From contig NZ_CP060139.1 of NCBI RefSeq assembly GCF_014524565.1, forward strand, positions 372,001-436,000: a stretch of DNA of 64,000 bases, in the 5' to 3' direction. Origin of the DNA: Croceimicrobium hydrocarbonivorans (GTDB lineage Bacteria > Bacteroidota > Bacteroidia > Flavobacteriales > Schleiferiaceae). Positions 35,669 to 44,718 of the stretch are shown piece by piece. Both the position numbers and the translations under genes were made by a program. Numbering within the stretch: the first letter of the stretch is position 1; each line of letters starts with the position of its first letter. The notes under the pieces are model-generated. The model was not told the origin of the DNA. It did no database searches and saw only the letters and a list, made by a program, of their open reading frames with translations.

Positions 35669-36982
35669 ATGCCCTATCGCTCCCTATTCCCGCGCCTCTT
35701 TTTTATCCTGCTGATATCGCTCCCACATTTCGGCTTAGCCCAGACCCAAGAGTACTATCAAAATGATAAGCTTCGTTATGAGGACTATATCTACCAACCT
35801 GGTATCCGTTCGGTGCGACTGGTTCCCAGGGGTAATGATCTCGCTATGCCAGTGATAGCCTTAAATAGCGGTGAAACCCTGGAACTGAGTTTTGATGATC
35901 TTTATGAGGAGTTCACCAATCTTTCCTATGCGATTTACCATTGCAATGCCGATTGGACTCCATCAGACATCATGCGCAATGATTACCTCAATAATTTTAG
36001 TGATGATTATATTCAGGACTTTGAGTATTCTTTAAATGCCTTTATCCCCTACACTCATTATAATCTGCAAATTCCCAATAATCAGGTAAGCTTTAAGATT
36101 TCCGGGAACTACCTGCTTTTAGTGTATCGTGATGGTGATCCCGAAAAGAGGGTTTTGAGTAAACGCTTTATGGTTTATGAAGAAATCGTTCAGGCCGGAG
36201 GCAGGGTAAAACGTCCTACCCGTGTAGAGAAAATCGACACCCATCAAGAACTGGACTTCACCTTATCCCATGGCTCCTACCCCATTCCTAATCCCTTTAC
36301 TGATTTGAAGGTGGTCCTGATGCAAAATCAGCGCTGGGATTTAGCCATTAAAGATCTGAAGCCTCAATTCCTGCAAAATGGTCAACTCATCTATCAATAT
36401 GATGATGAAAACACTTTTGAGGCCAATAGCGAATGGCGCAACTTCGATATTAAAAACCTCTACAGCCTCAGTTTAAATGTGCGTCAAATTCGGCAAGACA
36501 CCTTCTTTAAGGTATTCTTGAAAAAGGATCAAAGTCGGGCGGTGGAACGCTACTCTACCCTCTTTGATATTAATGGCCAATATCGAGTTCGACGCCTGGA
36601 TGCTACTAATTCCGATTCCGAAGCCGACTATGCCCTGGTGGATTTCTTCCTCGATTATCCCAATGAAATAGGTTCGGATGTGTACCTCTTTGGTGAGTTC
36701 ACCGATTGGAAGATGTTACGGGAATACAAGATGTATTACGACGCAGATCGAAGAGCCTATCGCTGCCAGGCCTTGCTAAAACAGGGTTTTTACAATTATG
36801 CCTATGCCGTAAACATGCAAGGGAAGGAATATGCCGACCTCAGTTTTTTAGAAGGCAGCCACTGGCAAACAGAGAACGATTATCAAATTTTGGTTTACAA
36901 TCGAGAAATAGGCAGTCGCTACGATCGACTAGTTGGATTTGCTACCTTTAGCTCCAACGACCTATTTAACCAAAACGACTGA
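35669..36982 (+). CDS. Type IX secretion system plug protein (DUF5103)
   Basis: The 437-residue protein has a signal peptide (to about 24) and the DUF5103 pattern IRSVRLVPRGND..MPVIALNSGETLELSFDDL..., with YAIYHCNADWTPSDIMRNDYLNNF at about 90-115. The C-terminal half includes DVYLFGEFTDWK, of carbohydrate-binding-like fold. The family corresponds to the protein that plugs the periplasmic mouth or lateral gate of the SprA translocon. This fits the T9SS-sorted cargo at 9.9-11.5 kb. Its TGA overlaps the ATG of the next gene. Confidence 0.88.
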   Translation: MPYRSLFPRLFFILLISLPHFGLAQTQEYYQNDKLRYEDYIYQPGIRSVRLVPRGNDLAMPVIALNSGETLELSFDDLYEEFTNLSYAIYHCNADWTPSDIMRNDYLNNFSDDYIQDFEYSLNAFIPYTHYNLQIPNNQVSFKISGNYLLLVYRDGDPEKRVLSKRFMVYEEIVQAGGRVKRPTRVEKIDTHQELDFTLSHGSYPIPNPFTDLKVVLMQNQRWDLAIKDLKPQFLQNGQLIYQYDDENTFEANSEWRNFDIKNLYSLSLNVRQIRQDTFFKVFLKKDQSRAVERYSTLFDINGQYRVRRLDATNSDSEADYALVDFFLDYPNEIGSDVYLFGEFTDWKMLREYKMYYDADRRAYRCQALLKQGFYNYAYAVNMQGKEYADLSFLEGSHWQTENDYQILVYNREIGSRYDRLVGFATFSSNDLFNQND

Positions 36983-37962
36983 TGCTCAAACGGCAAAAAG
37001 GCAGCGAATGCCTCAATTGCGGCCAAGAAATTGGCGATGCTAATTATTGCAGCAATTGTGGTCAGGTAAATGATACCCGACGTCTCACCTTCATCGAATT
37101 AATCGGTGAATCTCTTTCCAACTTTTTTGCCGTCGACGGACGAGTTTTCCGCACTCTTAGAGATGTTCTAATTAAACCCGGAAAAGTAGCCACAGACTTT
37201 AGGCTTGGTAAAAGGATGCGCTATATGAATCCGGTGCGCTTCTACTTTCTTGCCTCTATCCTACTGATTACTTCCATTCAATTGAACCGCGATGCTAATC
37301 TGGTGAATAGTAATATTGATCAGGAAAGTATCAGTCGCCTCAAAACGCTAAGCGATGAGGAACGCGAAAGCGCCATCCAAAAAGCGGAAGATAAATTGAA
37401 TGATTTCGAAGATCCCAGCTTAGCTATTCGCTTTTCTGCCATGAGCGATTACCTATTGGTGAAACCCGAGGGCAGCAAGGAAGAACTCTACCAACGCTTG
37501 AATCTTGAGCCCGGTTTCTGGAATGATTTCGCTTTCGAACAAGCGCAAAAGACAGCGAAATTCGGGCATAATCAAAAGGATAATTTTGAGAGCTTTAACC
37601 GCGAGCTCATCTCAAAGCTAGCCTGGATTCTTTTCCTCTTTATCCCAGTTTTAGGACTGGTTTTAAAGCTTTTATACTTCCGTCGCGATTTCTATTACCC
37701 CGAACATCTCTTCTTTACCCTATATCAACAGGGCCTGTTTTTCTTTGTTTCTTTCCTCTACAATTTGGTAATTGATAATCAGACGGTATTCATTCTCATC
37801 ATCTTACTCTACGGAGTGCATTTGTTTATCGCGATGCATCGTTTTTACGGTCAAACCTGGGGGAAAACCTTCTTTAAATACCTCCTGGTAAACATCTTTG
37901 GTCTACTAAGTTTTGTGGCCTTTTTTATGCTATCCCTGGTTTTGGTTTTCATTCTCATGTAA
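36982..37962 (+). CDS. DUF3667 zinc-ribbon membrane protein
   Basis: The 326-residue protein begins with a zinc ribbon (C10, C13, C23 and C26 in CLNCGQEIGDANYCSNCGQ) and the DUF3667 core RLTFIELIGESLSNFFAVDGRVFRTLRDVLIKPG, in part, followed by RYMNPVRFYFLAS. A charged helical insertion and about five C-terminal membrane helices follow. The function of the family is unknown. It is coupled by a one-base stop/start overlap to the T9SS plug gene, a pairing that may only be operonic convenience. Confidence 0.85.
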   Translation: MLKRQKGSECLNCGQEIGDANYCSNCGQVNDTRRLTFIELIGESLSNFFAVDGRVFRTLRDVLIKPGKVATDFRLGKRMRYMNPVRFYFLASILLITSIQLNRDANLVNSNIDQESISRLKTLSDEERESAIQKAEDKLNDFEDPSLAIRFSAMSDYLLVKPEGSKEELYQRLNLEPGFWNDFAFEQAQKTAKFGHNQKDNFESFNRELISKLAWILFLFIPVLGLVLKLLYFRRDFYYPEHLFFTLYQQGLFFFVSFLYNLVIDNQTVFILIILLYGVHLFIAMHRFYGQTWGKTFFKYLLVNIFGLLSFVAFFMLSLVLVFILM

Positions 37963-37982
37963 GAAGGAGCTACTTTTGTGGC

Positions 37983-38942
37983 ATGGAAAGCATGGGTTCC
38001 GATATTTCATTAGCGGCCGAACTCCTCAGTGAAGGAAAAGCCGTAGCAATTCCTACGGAAACAGTATATGGTTTGGCTGCAAATGCCTTAGATGCCAAGG
38101 CAGTAGCCCAAATATTTGAGCTAAAGAAGAGACCCGCCTTCGACCCGCTCATTATTCATTTAGCTTCCGCTGATCATTTGGGCGACTATGTAAAAGATAC
38201 CGGCCCCTATTTCGATGCCCTTTATCAAGCCTTTAGTCCGGGTCCCTTAACCTATGTTTTTCCTAAGCAGGATATAATCCCGGATATTGTAACGGCTGGA
38301 CATCCTACCGTAGCCGTGCGTTTTCCGGCCCATCCACTTTGCCAATCCTTATTGCAAAAGCTCGATTTCCCACTGGCTGCTCCATCCGCAAATCTATTTG
38401 GTCGGGTAAGCCCTACTCAGGCTAATCATGTGGCGGGTCAATTTGGCGATAGTCTGGCTTATATTTTAGATGGTGGTTCGGCTCAGGTAGGTTTGGAATC
38501 CACTATCATCGATCTTAGTCAGGATGAACCAATAGTGCTACGACTAGGCGGCTTAAGCCTGGAAGCGATCGAAGAAGTGCTGGATCGAAAGGTGCCTTAT
38601 ACCCGAAGCTCCAGTAGCAATCCCAAGGCTCCGGGAATGCTGAGTGCCCACTATTCACCCGGTATTCCTTTAACCCATGGCAATCTCGATCTAAACCTCA
38701 ATAAGGTAGATCGTAAGCGCTGTGGCAGCATTAGCTTTTGCAAGAAGATTAGTGGTATTCCTGATCAAAACCAGCGAATCCTCTCTCCCACTGGTGACTT
38801 AAAAGAAGCCGCCAGCAAGCTCTTCGCTGCTATGCGTAGTTTTGATAAAAATGAGGTGGATGTAATTCTGGCCGAAGAATTCCCGAATGAAGGCTTGGGC
38901 CGCGCTATAAATGATCGCCTAAGAAGGGCTTCCGTGGCTTGA
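37983..38942 (+). CDS. L-threonylcarbamoyladenylate synthase (Sua5/TsaC type)
   Basis: The 319-residue protein makes threonylcarbamoyl-AMP for the t6A modification of tRNAs reading ANN codons. The N-terminal YrdC domain has [50 protein letters not shown] and [15 protein letters not shown]-terminal Sua5-type extension (about 210-319, beginning [13 protein letters not shown]) distinguishes it from short TsaC. The 3' end overlaps the convergent lptB by 24 bp. Confidence 0.95.
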   Translation: MESMGSDISLAAELLSEGKAVAIPTETVYGLAANALDAKAVAQIFELKKRPAFDPLIIHLASADHLGDYVKDTGPYFDALYQAFSPGPLTYVFPKQDIIPDIVTAGHPTVAVRFPAHPLCQSLLQKLDFPLAAPSANLFGRVSPTQANHVAGQFGDSLAYILDGGSAQVGLESTIIDLSQDEPIVLRLGGLSLEAIEEVLDRKVPYTRSSSSNPKAPGMLSAHYSPGIPLTHGNLDLNLNKVDRKRCGSISFCKKISGIPDQNQRILSPTGDLKEAASKLFAAMRSFDKNEVDVILAEEFPNEGLGRAINDRLRRASVA

Positions 38943-39692
38943 GCCCGGATTAAATACCGCTTCCCGCTTTTTACGCAATTCGAAGTTTTGTCCTAAATAA
39001 ACCCGACGAACCTGCTCATCCGAAGCTAGTTCTTCCGCGGATCCTGATTTTAAAATTTGCCCTTCAAACATCAGATAGGTACGATCCGTAATAGCTAGGG
39101 TTTCCTGCACATTATGATCGGTAATTAAAATCCCAATGTTCTTACTCTTCAAAGAGGCAACAATGCTTTGAATATCTTCTACCGCGATCGGGTCTACCCC
39201 TGCAAAAGGCTCATCTAAAAGAATAAAATTAGGATCTACCGCCAGGGCACGGGCAATCTCGGTACGGCGACGTTCACCACCGGAAAGCAAATCTCCACGG
39301 TTTTTGCGGATATGCTGTAAACCAAATTCATCCAGCAGTGACTCTAATTTTTTCTTCTGATCAGCTTTGGAAAGATCGGTCATTTGCAAAACGCCCATGA
39401 TGTTCTCCTCTACACTGAGCTTACGGAAAACACTGGCCTCTTGGGCCAGGTAACCAATCCCCTTTTGGGCCCGCTTGTACATGGGATCGGTAGTGATTTC
39501 TTGCTGATCGATAAATACCTGTCCTTCATTGGGTTTAATAAGGCCAACTACCATATAAAAGCTGGTGGTTTTACCGGCACCATTAGGACCTAATAGTCCT
39601 ACGATTTCCCCTTGCTGCACCTGAAAGCTTACGCCTTTAACAACGGTACGAGAACGGTATTTCTTAACAATATTTTCTGCGCGTAAAATCAT
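38919..39692 (-). CDS. lptB: LptB, ATPase of the lipopolysaccharide export ABC transporter
   Basis: The 257-residue ATPase has Walker [10 protein letters not shown] (35-43), Q-loop [12 protein letters not shown] typical of LptB, signature LSGGE (136-140), Walker B FILLDEP and switch ITDHNV. It powers LPS extraction from the inner membrane with LptFG, encoded elsewhere. It follows tatC by 1 bp, so both are cotranscribed. A basic C-terminal extension ([20 protein letters not shown]) is somewhat longer than in enterobacteria. Confidence 0.95.
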   Translation of the reverse strand: MILRAENIVKKYRSRTVVKGVSFQVQQGEIVGLLGPNGAGKTTSFYMVVGLIKPNEGQVFIDQQEITTDPMYKRAQKGIGYLAQEASVFRKLSVEENIMGVLQMTDLSKADQKKKLESLLDEFGLQHIRKNRGDLLSGGERRRTEIARALAVDPNFILLDEPFAGVDPIAVEDIQSIVASLKSKNIGILITDHNVQETLAITDRTYLMFEGQILKSGSAEELASDEQVRRVYLGQNFELRKKREAVFNPGSSHGSPS

Positions 39693-39693
39693 C

Positions 39694-40527
39694 CTAATCC
39701 TTTTTAGCCGGTACTTTCAGCTCTTTCAATTGTCGCTTTTCCAGGCGGGCTGCAATCCGAATACTTATTTCGTACAAAATAAAGATTGGGAAAGAAACCA
39801 AAATCTGACTGGCCACATCGGGCGGAGTAATAACCGCCGAAAGTACCAGAATCAAAACGATGGCATGGCGACGATATTTTCTTAGGAACTCGGCCGTAAC
39901 CAGACCACTACGAGCTAGGAAGTAAATCACCACCGGCAGTTCAAAGATAATGCCGGTTGCCAGAGTTACTGTACTCACGGTAGAGATATAAGAATTGAGG
40001 TCAATTAAATTGTTGATCTCATCACTAATCGTATAAGAACCTAAAAATTGCAGGGAAAGAGGTACAATCAGAAAATATCCGAAAGAGACCCCGAGAAGGA
40101 ACAATATTCCACCGAAGAATAATACCCAACGCGAGTATTTGCGTTCGCTGGATTTCAGGCCTGGAGCCACAAAGCGCCAAAATTCATACAGAACATAGGG
40201 AAAGGCCAAAATAAATCCTGCAATCAAGGAAACCCAGATGTGCGTAGAGAATTGGCCAGCCATTCGGGTATTCAGAATTTTAAAGGGCATTTCACTGAGG
40301 CAGAATAACTCTGTATTACTAATTTCGCGCGAAATAGTGCAAAAAAGTTCGTAAGTGAAGAAGTCGGGCTGCTTAGGTCCAAATATGATTACATCGAATA
40401 AAATGCTTTTACCTAAAAAGGCCAACATGGCCATAAGCATGATTGCCAGTGTAGATCGTATGAGGTGCCAACGTAGAACTTCCAGATGTTCGAGGAAGGA
40501 CATGTGATCACTTTCTGCCTTTGCCAT
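39694..40527 (-). CDS. tatC: TatC, twin-arginine translocase subunit
   Basis: The 277-residue protein has six membrane helices and the N-terminal [17 protein letters not shown] that binds the twin-arginine signal. [15 protein letters not shown]-like (here [13 protein letters not shown]) and later [12 protein letters not shown] are TatC hallmarks. It is the first gene of the tatC-lptB pair. No tatA is nearby. Confidence 0.95.
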   Translation of the reverse strand: MAKAESDHMSFLEHLEVLRWHLIRSTLAIMLMAMLAFLGKSILFDVIIFGPKQPDFFTYELFCTISREISNTELFCLSEMPFKILNTRMAGQFSTHIWVSLIAGFILAFPYVLYEFWRFVAPGLKSSERKYSRWVLFFGGILFLLGVSFGYFLIVPLSLQFLGSYTISDEINNLIDLNSYISTVSTVTLATGIIFELPVVIYFLARSGLVTAEFLRKYRRHAIVLILVLSAVITPPDVASQILVSFPIFILYEISIRIAARLEKRQLKELKVPAKKD

Positions 40528-40657
40528 TGATTTTTCAAAAATTGCTGCAAAGTTGCTAAATTTTAGCTGTGAAACAGATGCAATCCCGGGGAAGATTTAT
40601 TTGCTCTCACGCAGCTATAATTAGTATATTTAAAGAAATTAATAAGACACGTAAGTA

Positions 40658-42856
40658 TTGGGAACGCAAATTTCCACGGCTCAAGCGCATTTAAAACGCT
40701 TTTTTGGTTTTAGCCAATTTAAGGGCAATCAAGAGGCCGTAATCGAAAACGTACTTGCTGGCAACGACACCTTTGTGATCATGCCTACAGGCGGAGGTAA
40801 ATCACTCTGCTACCAATTACCGGCCATTATGCAGGACGGTACCGCCATAGTCGTATCGCCATTAATTGCCCTGATGAAAAATCAGGTGGATAGTTTAAGA
40901 GGCTTTGCCGATGATTCGGGCATTGCACATGTGCTTAACTCTTCCCTTAGTAAGAGAGATGTAGAACAGGTAAAGGCTGATATCGTAAATGGTATTACCA
41001 AATTGCTCTACGTTGCTCCAGAATCCCTCACCAAAGAAGAGAATATCGAATTCCTTCGCTCGGTAGAGATTTCTTTCTTCGCGATTGATGAAGCTCACTG
41101 TATTTCGGAATGGGGTCATGACTTCAGACCGGAGTACCGCAATCTTAAACAGATCATCCAAAAAATCGGGCGTAAGCCAATTATTGGCCTCACCGCTACG
41201 GCGACCCCCAAGGTGCAAAGCGATATTCAGAAAAACCTGGGCATGGAAGATGCCGAGGTCTTCAAAGCTTCCTTTAACCGCCCGAACCTCTTTTATGAGG
41301 TACGTCCCAAAACCAAGAATGTTGATCGTGATATCATTCGCTTCATCAAGAAGAATGAAGGTAAGAGTGGCATCATCTATTGCTTGAGTCGGAAAAAAGT
41401 GGAGGAGCTGGCCCAAACCCTGCAGGTAAACGGAATTAACTCCCTGCCCTATCATGCTGGTTTAGATGCAGGCACCCGCTCTCGCCATCAGGATGCATTC
41501 CTTATGGAAGATGCCGACGTGATTGTGGCCACTATCGCCTTCGGAATGGGAATCGATAAGCCGGATGTGCGCTTTGTGATTCACTACGATATGCCCAAAA
41601 GCCTGGAGAGCTATTATCAGGAAACCGGTCGTGCCGGTCGTGATGGTGGCGAAGGCCATTGCCTGGCTTTTTACTCCTATAAGGATGTAGAAAAGCTGGA
41701 GAAATTCCTCAATGGTAAGCCTGTCTCAGAGCAGGAAATAGGCATGCAGCTTCTGCAAGAGGTGATTGCCTATGCGGAAACCGCCATGAATCGAAGGAAA
41801 TTCATTCTCCATTATTTCGGGGAATTCTTTGATGAAGAAAATGGACCCGGAGCGAAGAACGATGATAACAGTCAAAATCCGCGCAAGCAATTTGATGCTC
41901 GTGAGGATTTAAAAACGGTATTGGAAACCATTATAGCTACCGCTCAACGCTTCAAAGCGAAATCCGTGGTAGATACTCTATGTGGAACTTTGAACTCCAT
42001 TACCAAGCAGTATAAAGTTCAGGAGCTCCCCGTTTTCAATATGGGAGCAGATAAAGACGAGAAGCACTGGATGTCAGTAATCCGCCAGGCCATTGTTCAA
42101 GGATATCTGCGTAAGGATATCGAAAAATATGGAGTACTCTTCATTAGCGATAAAGGTCAGGCCTTCCTTAAGGAACAAGGTCCCTTCCTAATTGCGGAGG
42201 ATCACGACTATGAAGAAGAAGCCGGACAAGAAGAGATAATCTCTGAACAAAAGGCTGGCGCTTCCTTCGATCCGGAGCTCTTCAAAATGCTGAAGGAACT
42301 CACCCGTAAGGTGGCCAAATCCAAAGGCCTGCCTCCCTTCACCGTATTCCAAGAACCTTCTTTAAATGAGATGGCCCTGCACTACCCTACCAGTCTCGAT
42401 GAACTGAAACAGATCTCTGGCGTTGGAGAAGGTAAGGCCCGCAAGTTTGGAACTCCTTTCCTTGAGCTCATCAGCAAATACGTTGAAGACAATAATATCG
42501 AGAAAGGCGATGGCCTGCTGGTTAAATCAGTAGTGAATAAATCTGGCTTAAAGGTCTACATCATTCAGAGTACCGACCGTAAGCTTCCCCTCGAAGATAT
42601 TGCCGCTGCCAAAGGCCTGAGTATGGATGATCTGGTAACTGAAATTGAGCACATTGTGCATTCAGGTACCAAAGTTAATCTCGACTATGTTTTGGAAGAT
42701 ATGTTCGATGAAGAACAATTGGAAGAAGTGCATGATTATTTCATGGAAGCCGACTCAGATGAACTGCAAGAGGCTTACGATGAATTTGATGGCGACTACA
42801 GTGAGGAAGAATTGCGATTAATGCGCATCAAATTCATGAGCGAAGTAGCGAACTAA
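40658..42856 (+). CDS. recQ: ATP-dependent DNA helicase RecQ
   Basis: The 732-residue 3'-5' helicase has Walker A PTGGGKS (43-49) and the DEAH/aromatic loop IDEAHCISEWGHDFRPEY. Motif VI is YYQETGRAGRDG, and an RQC domain follows. An HRDC-like region (FQEPSLNEMALHYPTSLDELKQISGVGEGKARKFG in part, about 565-600) and an acidic C-terminal tail complete it. The start must be TTG at 40658: a TAA lies two codons upstream in frame and no ATG precedes the helicase motifs. Length beyond E. coli RecQ is due to the C-terminal extension usual in Bacteroidota. Confidence 0.95.
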   Translation: MGTQISTAQAHLKRFFGFSQFKGNQEAVIENVLAGNDTFVIMPTGGGKSLCYQLPAIMQDGTAIVVSPLIALMKNQVDSLRGFADDSGIAHVLNSSLSKRDVEQVKADIVNGITKLLYVAPESLTKEENIEFLRSVEISFFAIDEAHCISEWGHDFRPEYRNLKQIIQKIGRKPIIGLTATATPKVQSDIQKNLGMEDAEVFKASFNRPNLFYEVRPKTKNVDRDIIRFIKKNEGKSGIIYCLSRKKVEELAQTLQVNGINSLPYHAGLDAGTRSRHQDAFLMEDADVIVATIAFGMGIDKPDVRFVIHYDMPKSLESYYQETGRAGRDGGEGHCLAFYSYKDVEKLEKFLNGKPVSEQEIGMQLLQEVIAYAETAMNRRKFILHYFGEFFDEENGPGAKNDDNSQNPRKQFDAREDLKTVLETIIATAQRFKAKSVVDTLCGTLNSITKQYKVQELPVFNMGADKDEKHWMSVIRQAIVQGYLRKDIEKYGVLFISDKGQAFLKEQGPFLIAEDHDYEEEAGQEEIISEQKAGASFDPELFKMLKELTRKVAKSKGLPPFTVFQEPSLNEMALHYPTSLDELKQISGVGEGKARKFGTPFLELISKYVEDNNIEKGDGLLVKSVVNKSGLKVYIIQSTDRKLPLEDIAAAKGLSMDDLVTEIEHIVHSGTKVNLDYVLEDMFDEEQLEEVHDYFMEADSDELQEAYDEFDGDYSEEELRLMRIKFMSEVAN

Positions 42857-42890
42857 TTAATTTAGCCCTGAGCTAAAATTCCCTTTTTTA

Positions 42891-43442
42891 ATGCAAATTA
42901 TTGAAACGCCCATCCCGGGTTTATTAGAGATTGTCCCCCGCGTTTTTGGTGATGATCGCGGCTATTTTTACGAATCTTATAATAAGGCCATCTTCGAGAA
43001 TTTCGGAGTTAATTTTGAATTTGTTCAAGACAATCAATCCTTAAGCAATAAAGGGGTTTTGCGTGGCTTACACTTTCAAAATCCACCTTATGCCCAGGGT
43101 AAATTGGTACGGGTTATTCAAGGGGCTGTTTTAGATGTGGTGGTAGACATTCGCAAAGGCTCCCCTACTTACGGGCAACACCATAAAGTAAAGCTCACCG
43201 GCGAAAACAAATTAATGTTTTGGATTCCTCCCGGTTTTGCCCATGGCTTTGCAACCTTAGAAGACAACACGATTTTTAGCTATAAATGCACAAATCTGTA
43301 CCACAAAGAAAGTGAAGGCTCCGTTCTATGGAATGACCCAGCCCTGAAAATAGACTGGGGATTGGAAAACCCGCTGCTCTCGGATAAAGACCGTGAATCG
43401 CGCCCTCTTTCTGAACTCGACTCTCAATTTAGATTCTCATGA
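42891..43442 (+). CDS. rfbC: dTDP-4-dehydrorhamnose 3,5-epimerase
   Basis: The 183-residue cupin enzyme acts in dTDP-L-rhamnose synthesis. H61 in VLRGLHFQNPP is the catalytic base, followed by QGKLVRVIQGAVLDVVVDIRKGSPT. FWIPPGFAHGFATLED and WNDPALKIDW complete the family pattern. The other rml genes are absent from the window, so it is separated from its pathway partners. Its stop overlaps the start of the transglycosylase gene (ATGA). Confidence 0.95.
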   Translation: MQIIETPIPGLLEIVPRVFGDDRGYFYESYNKAIFENFGVNFEFVQDNQSLSNKGVLRGLHFQNPPYAQGKLVRVIQGAVLDVVVDIRKGSPTYGQHHKVKLTGENKLMFWIPPGFAHGFATLEDNTIFSYKCTNLYHKESEGSVLWNDPALKIDWGLENPLLSDKDRESRPLSELDSQFRFS

Positions 43443-44419
43443 AACTCCGCGTAGAACAAATAAGTATGGCTTTGGGACTGATTGGTATCAGTACTCTCTT
43501 GATTTTTGCTCGCTACGGTGAGCGGGATGATGTAGGCCAGAAAGAAGATTTTAAAGACAATTACTCTATTTACAGTTTGCCAATTCCCGAGCATTTAGAT
43601 TTCGCTGGGGAGGCCGTACCTCTGGATGACCCTCAGGTAGTGGAGGCCTTTGACCGCGAATTATTGGTAAACACCTATTGGCAAAGTCAAACGCTCTTGT
43701 TTATCAAGCGTTCTGCCCGCCACTTCCCCACCATTGAAAAGATCCTTAAGGAAAATGGCGTTCCGCTAGATTTCAAATATCTCCCCTTAGTAGAATCAGG
43801 CCTTACGCCCATAGTTTCACCAGCCGGAGCGGTAGGTTTTTGGCAAATTATGGAAAGTACCGGCAAGCAATACGGTTTGGAGATAGATCGCGAAGTAGAT
43901 GAGCGCTACCATGTAGAAAAAGCTACCCGCGTAGCCTGTGCTTATTTAAAAGAGGCTTATGCCGAATTTGGTTCCTGGACCTTGGCCGCGGCATCTTACA
44001 ATATGGGAATCAGCGGACTGAAAAAACAAATGGAACGCCAGCGTGAAAATTCTTACTACGCTTTGAACTTAAATCCTGAAACGGCCCGTTATGTATACAG
44101 ACTATTAGCCGTTAAGGAAATCCTCGAAGCTCCGGATCAATATGGCTTTCACGTTAGAGCTAAAGATCGTTACCTGCCTCAGGAAACATTTACGGTTAAG
44201 GTTGATAGCAGCATCAGCCACGTTGCTTACCTCAATGAGAAATACGGCATTAACTATCGCATTCTGAAGTATTACAACCCTTGGTTGAGAATGGAGAACT
44301 TGCCTAACCCTCAGTCGAAGGTTTATGAATTTGTGATTCCTAAAAAAGCTAGTAATACACAGGATCAACCCTTTGACCCACCCATTACGCAACCGGCTGC
44401 CGAACAAAGTAATCACTAA
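43439..44419 (+). CDS. Membrane-anchored lytic transglycosylase (SLT/MltD-like)
   Basis: The 326-residue protein has an N-terminal signal anchor (about 8-25) and an SLT domain (about 100-215). Catalytic E119 lies in YLPLVESGL, followed by SPAGAVGFWQIMESTGKQYGL and AAASYNMGISGL. A LysM-like or linker region follows (about 255-310, VKVDSSISHVAYLNEKYGINYRILKYYNP), then a Gln/Pro-rich tail. It cleaves peptidoglycan glycan strands with 1,6-anhydro product formation. It is cotranscribed with rfbC and the small tail-anchored protein. Confidence 0.9.
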   Translation: MKLRVEQISMALGLIGISTLLIFARYGERDDVGQKEDFKDNYSIYSLPIPEHLDFAGEAVPLDDPQVVEAFDRELLVNTYWQSQTLLFIKRSARHFPTIEKILKENGVPLDFKYLPLVESGLTPIVSPAGAVGFWQIMESTGKQYGLEIDREVDERYHVEKATRVACAYLKEAYAEFGSWTLAAASYNMGISGLKKQMERQRENSYYALNLNPETARYVYRLLAVKEILEAPDQYGFHVRAKDRYLPQETFTVKVDSSISHVAYLNEKYGINYRILKYYNPWLRMENLPNPQSKVYEFVIPKKASNTQDQPFDPPITQPAAEQSNH

Positions 44420-44430
44420 AAATCAGCCCT

Positions 44431-44718
44431 ATGGAAGCTCCAAAATTGCCCAGTTTCATTCGTCAGAACAAGCACAAATCTTTCGAATTCCAACCTCGCT
44501 ATTACAGTGAATCCAAAGAGCGTATCGACAATCTACGTCAGAAGTACCACGGTACCGAAGAAGGTCCCAAGCCCGAACGCAGAGCCAGTATGCTGAGAGA
44601 TGAGATGGCGCAGAATTGGAAAAGCGGACGTCAATCTAATGTGAGCTCTTCCAATCGTAAATTGCTGTATATCATTGTAGGCCTTGCGGCCCTCACCTAC
44701 TATTTAATCATGAATTAA
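44431..44718 (+). CDS. Small tail-anchored protein upstream of mutL
   Basis: The 95-residue protein has a charged, partly disordered N-terminal 75 residues (HKSFEFQPRYYSESKERI, RRASMLRDEM) and a single C-terminal membrane helix (LLYIIVGLAALTYYLIM). In related genomes I recall a similar gene before mutL wrongly labelled as a riboflavin synthase subunit. Nothing here supports that enzyme. It sits 11 bp after the transglycosylase gene and overlaps mutL by one base. Function unknown. Confidence 0.75.
   Translation: MEAPKLPSFIRQNKHKSFEFQPRYYSESKERIDNLRQKYHGTEEGPKPERRASMLRDEMAQNWKSGRQSNVSSSNRKLLYIIVGLAALTYYLIMN

Noticed and set aside
44431-44718. Riboflavin synthase beta subunit
   Set aside because: The remembered label for this position in relatives is not supported. 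The protein is a charged stretch with one C-terminal membrane helix and no lumazine-synthase features.
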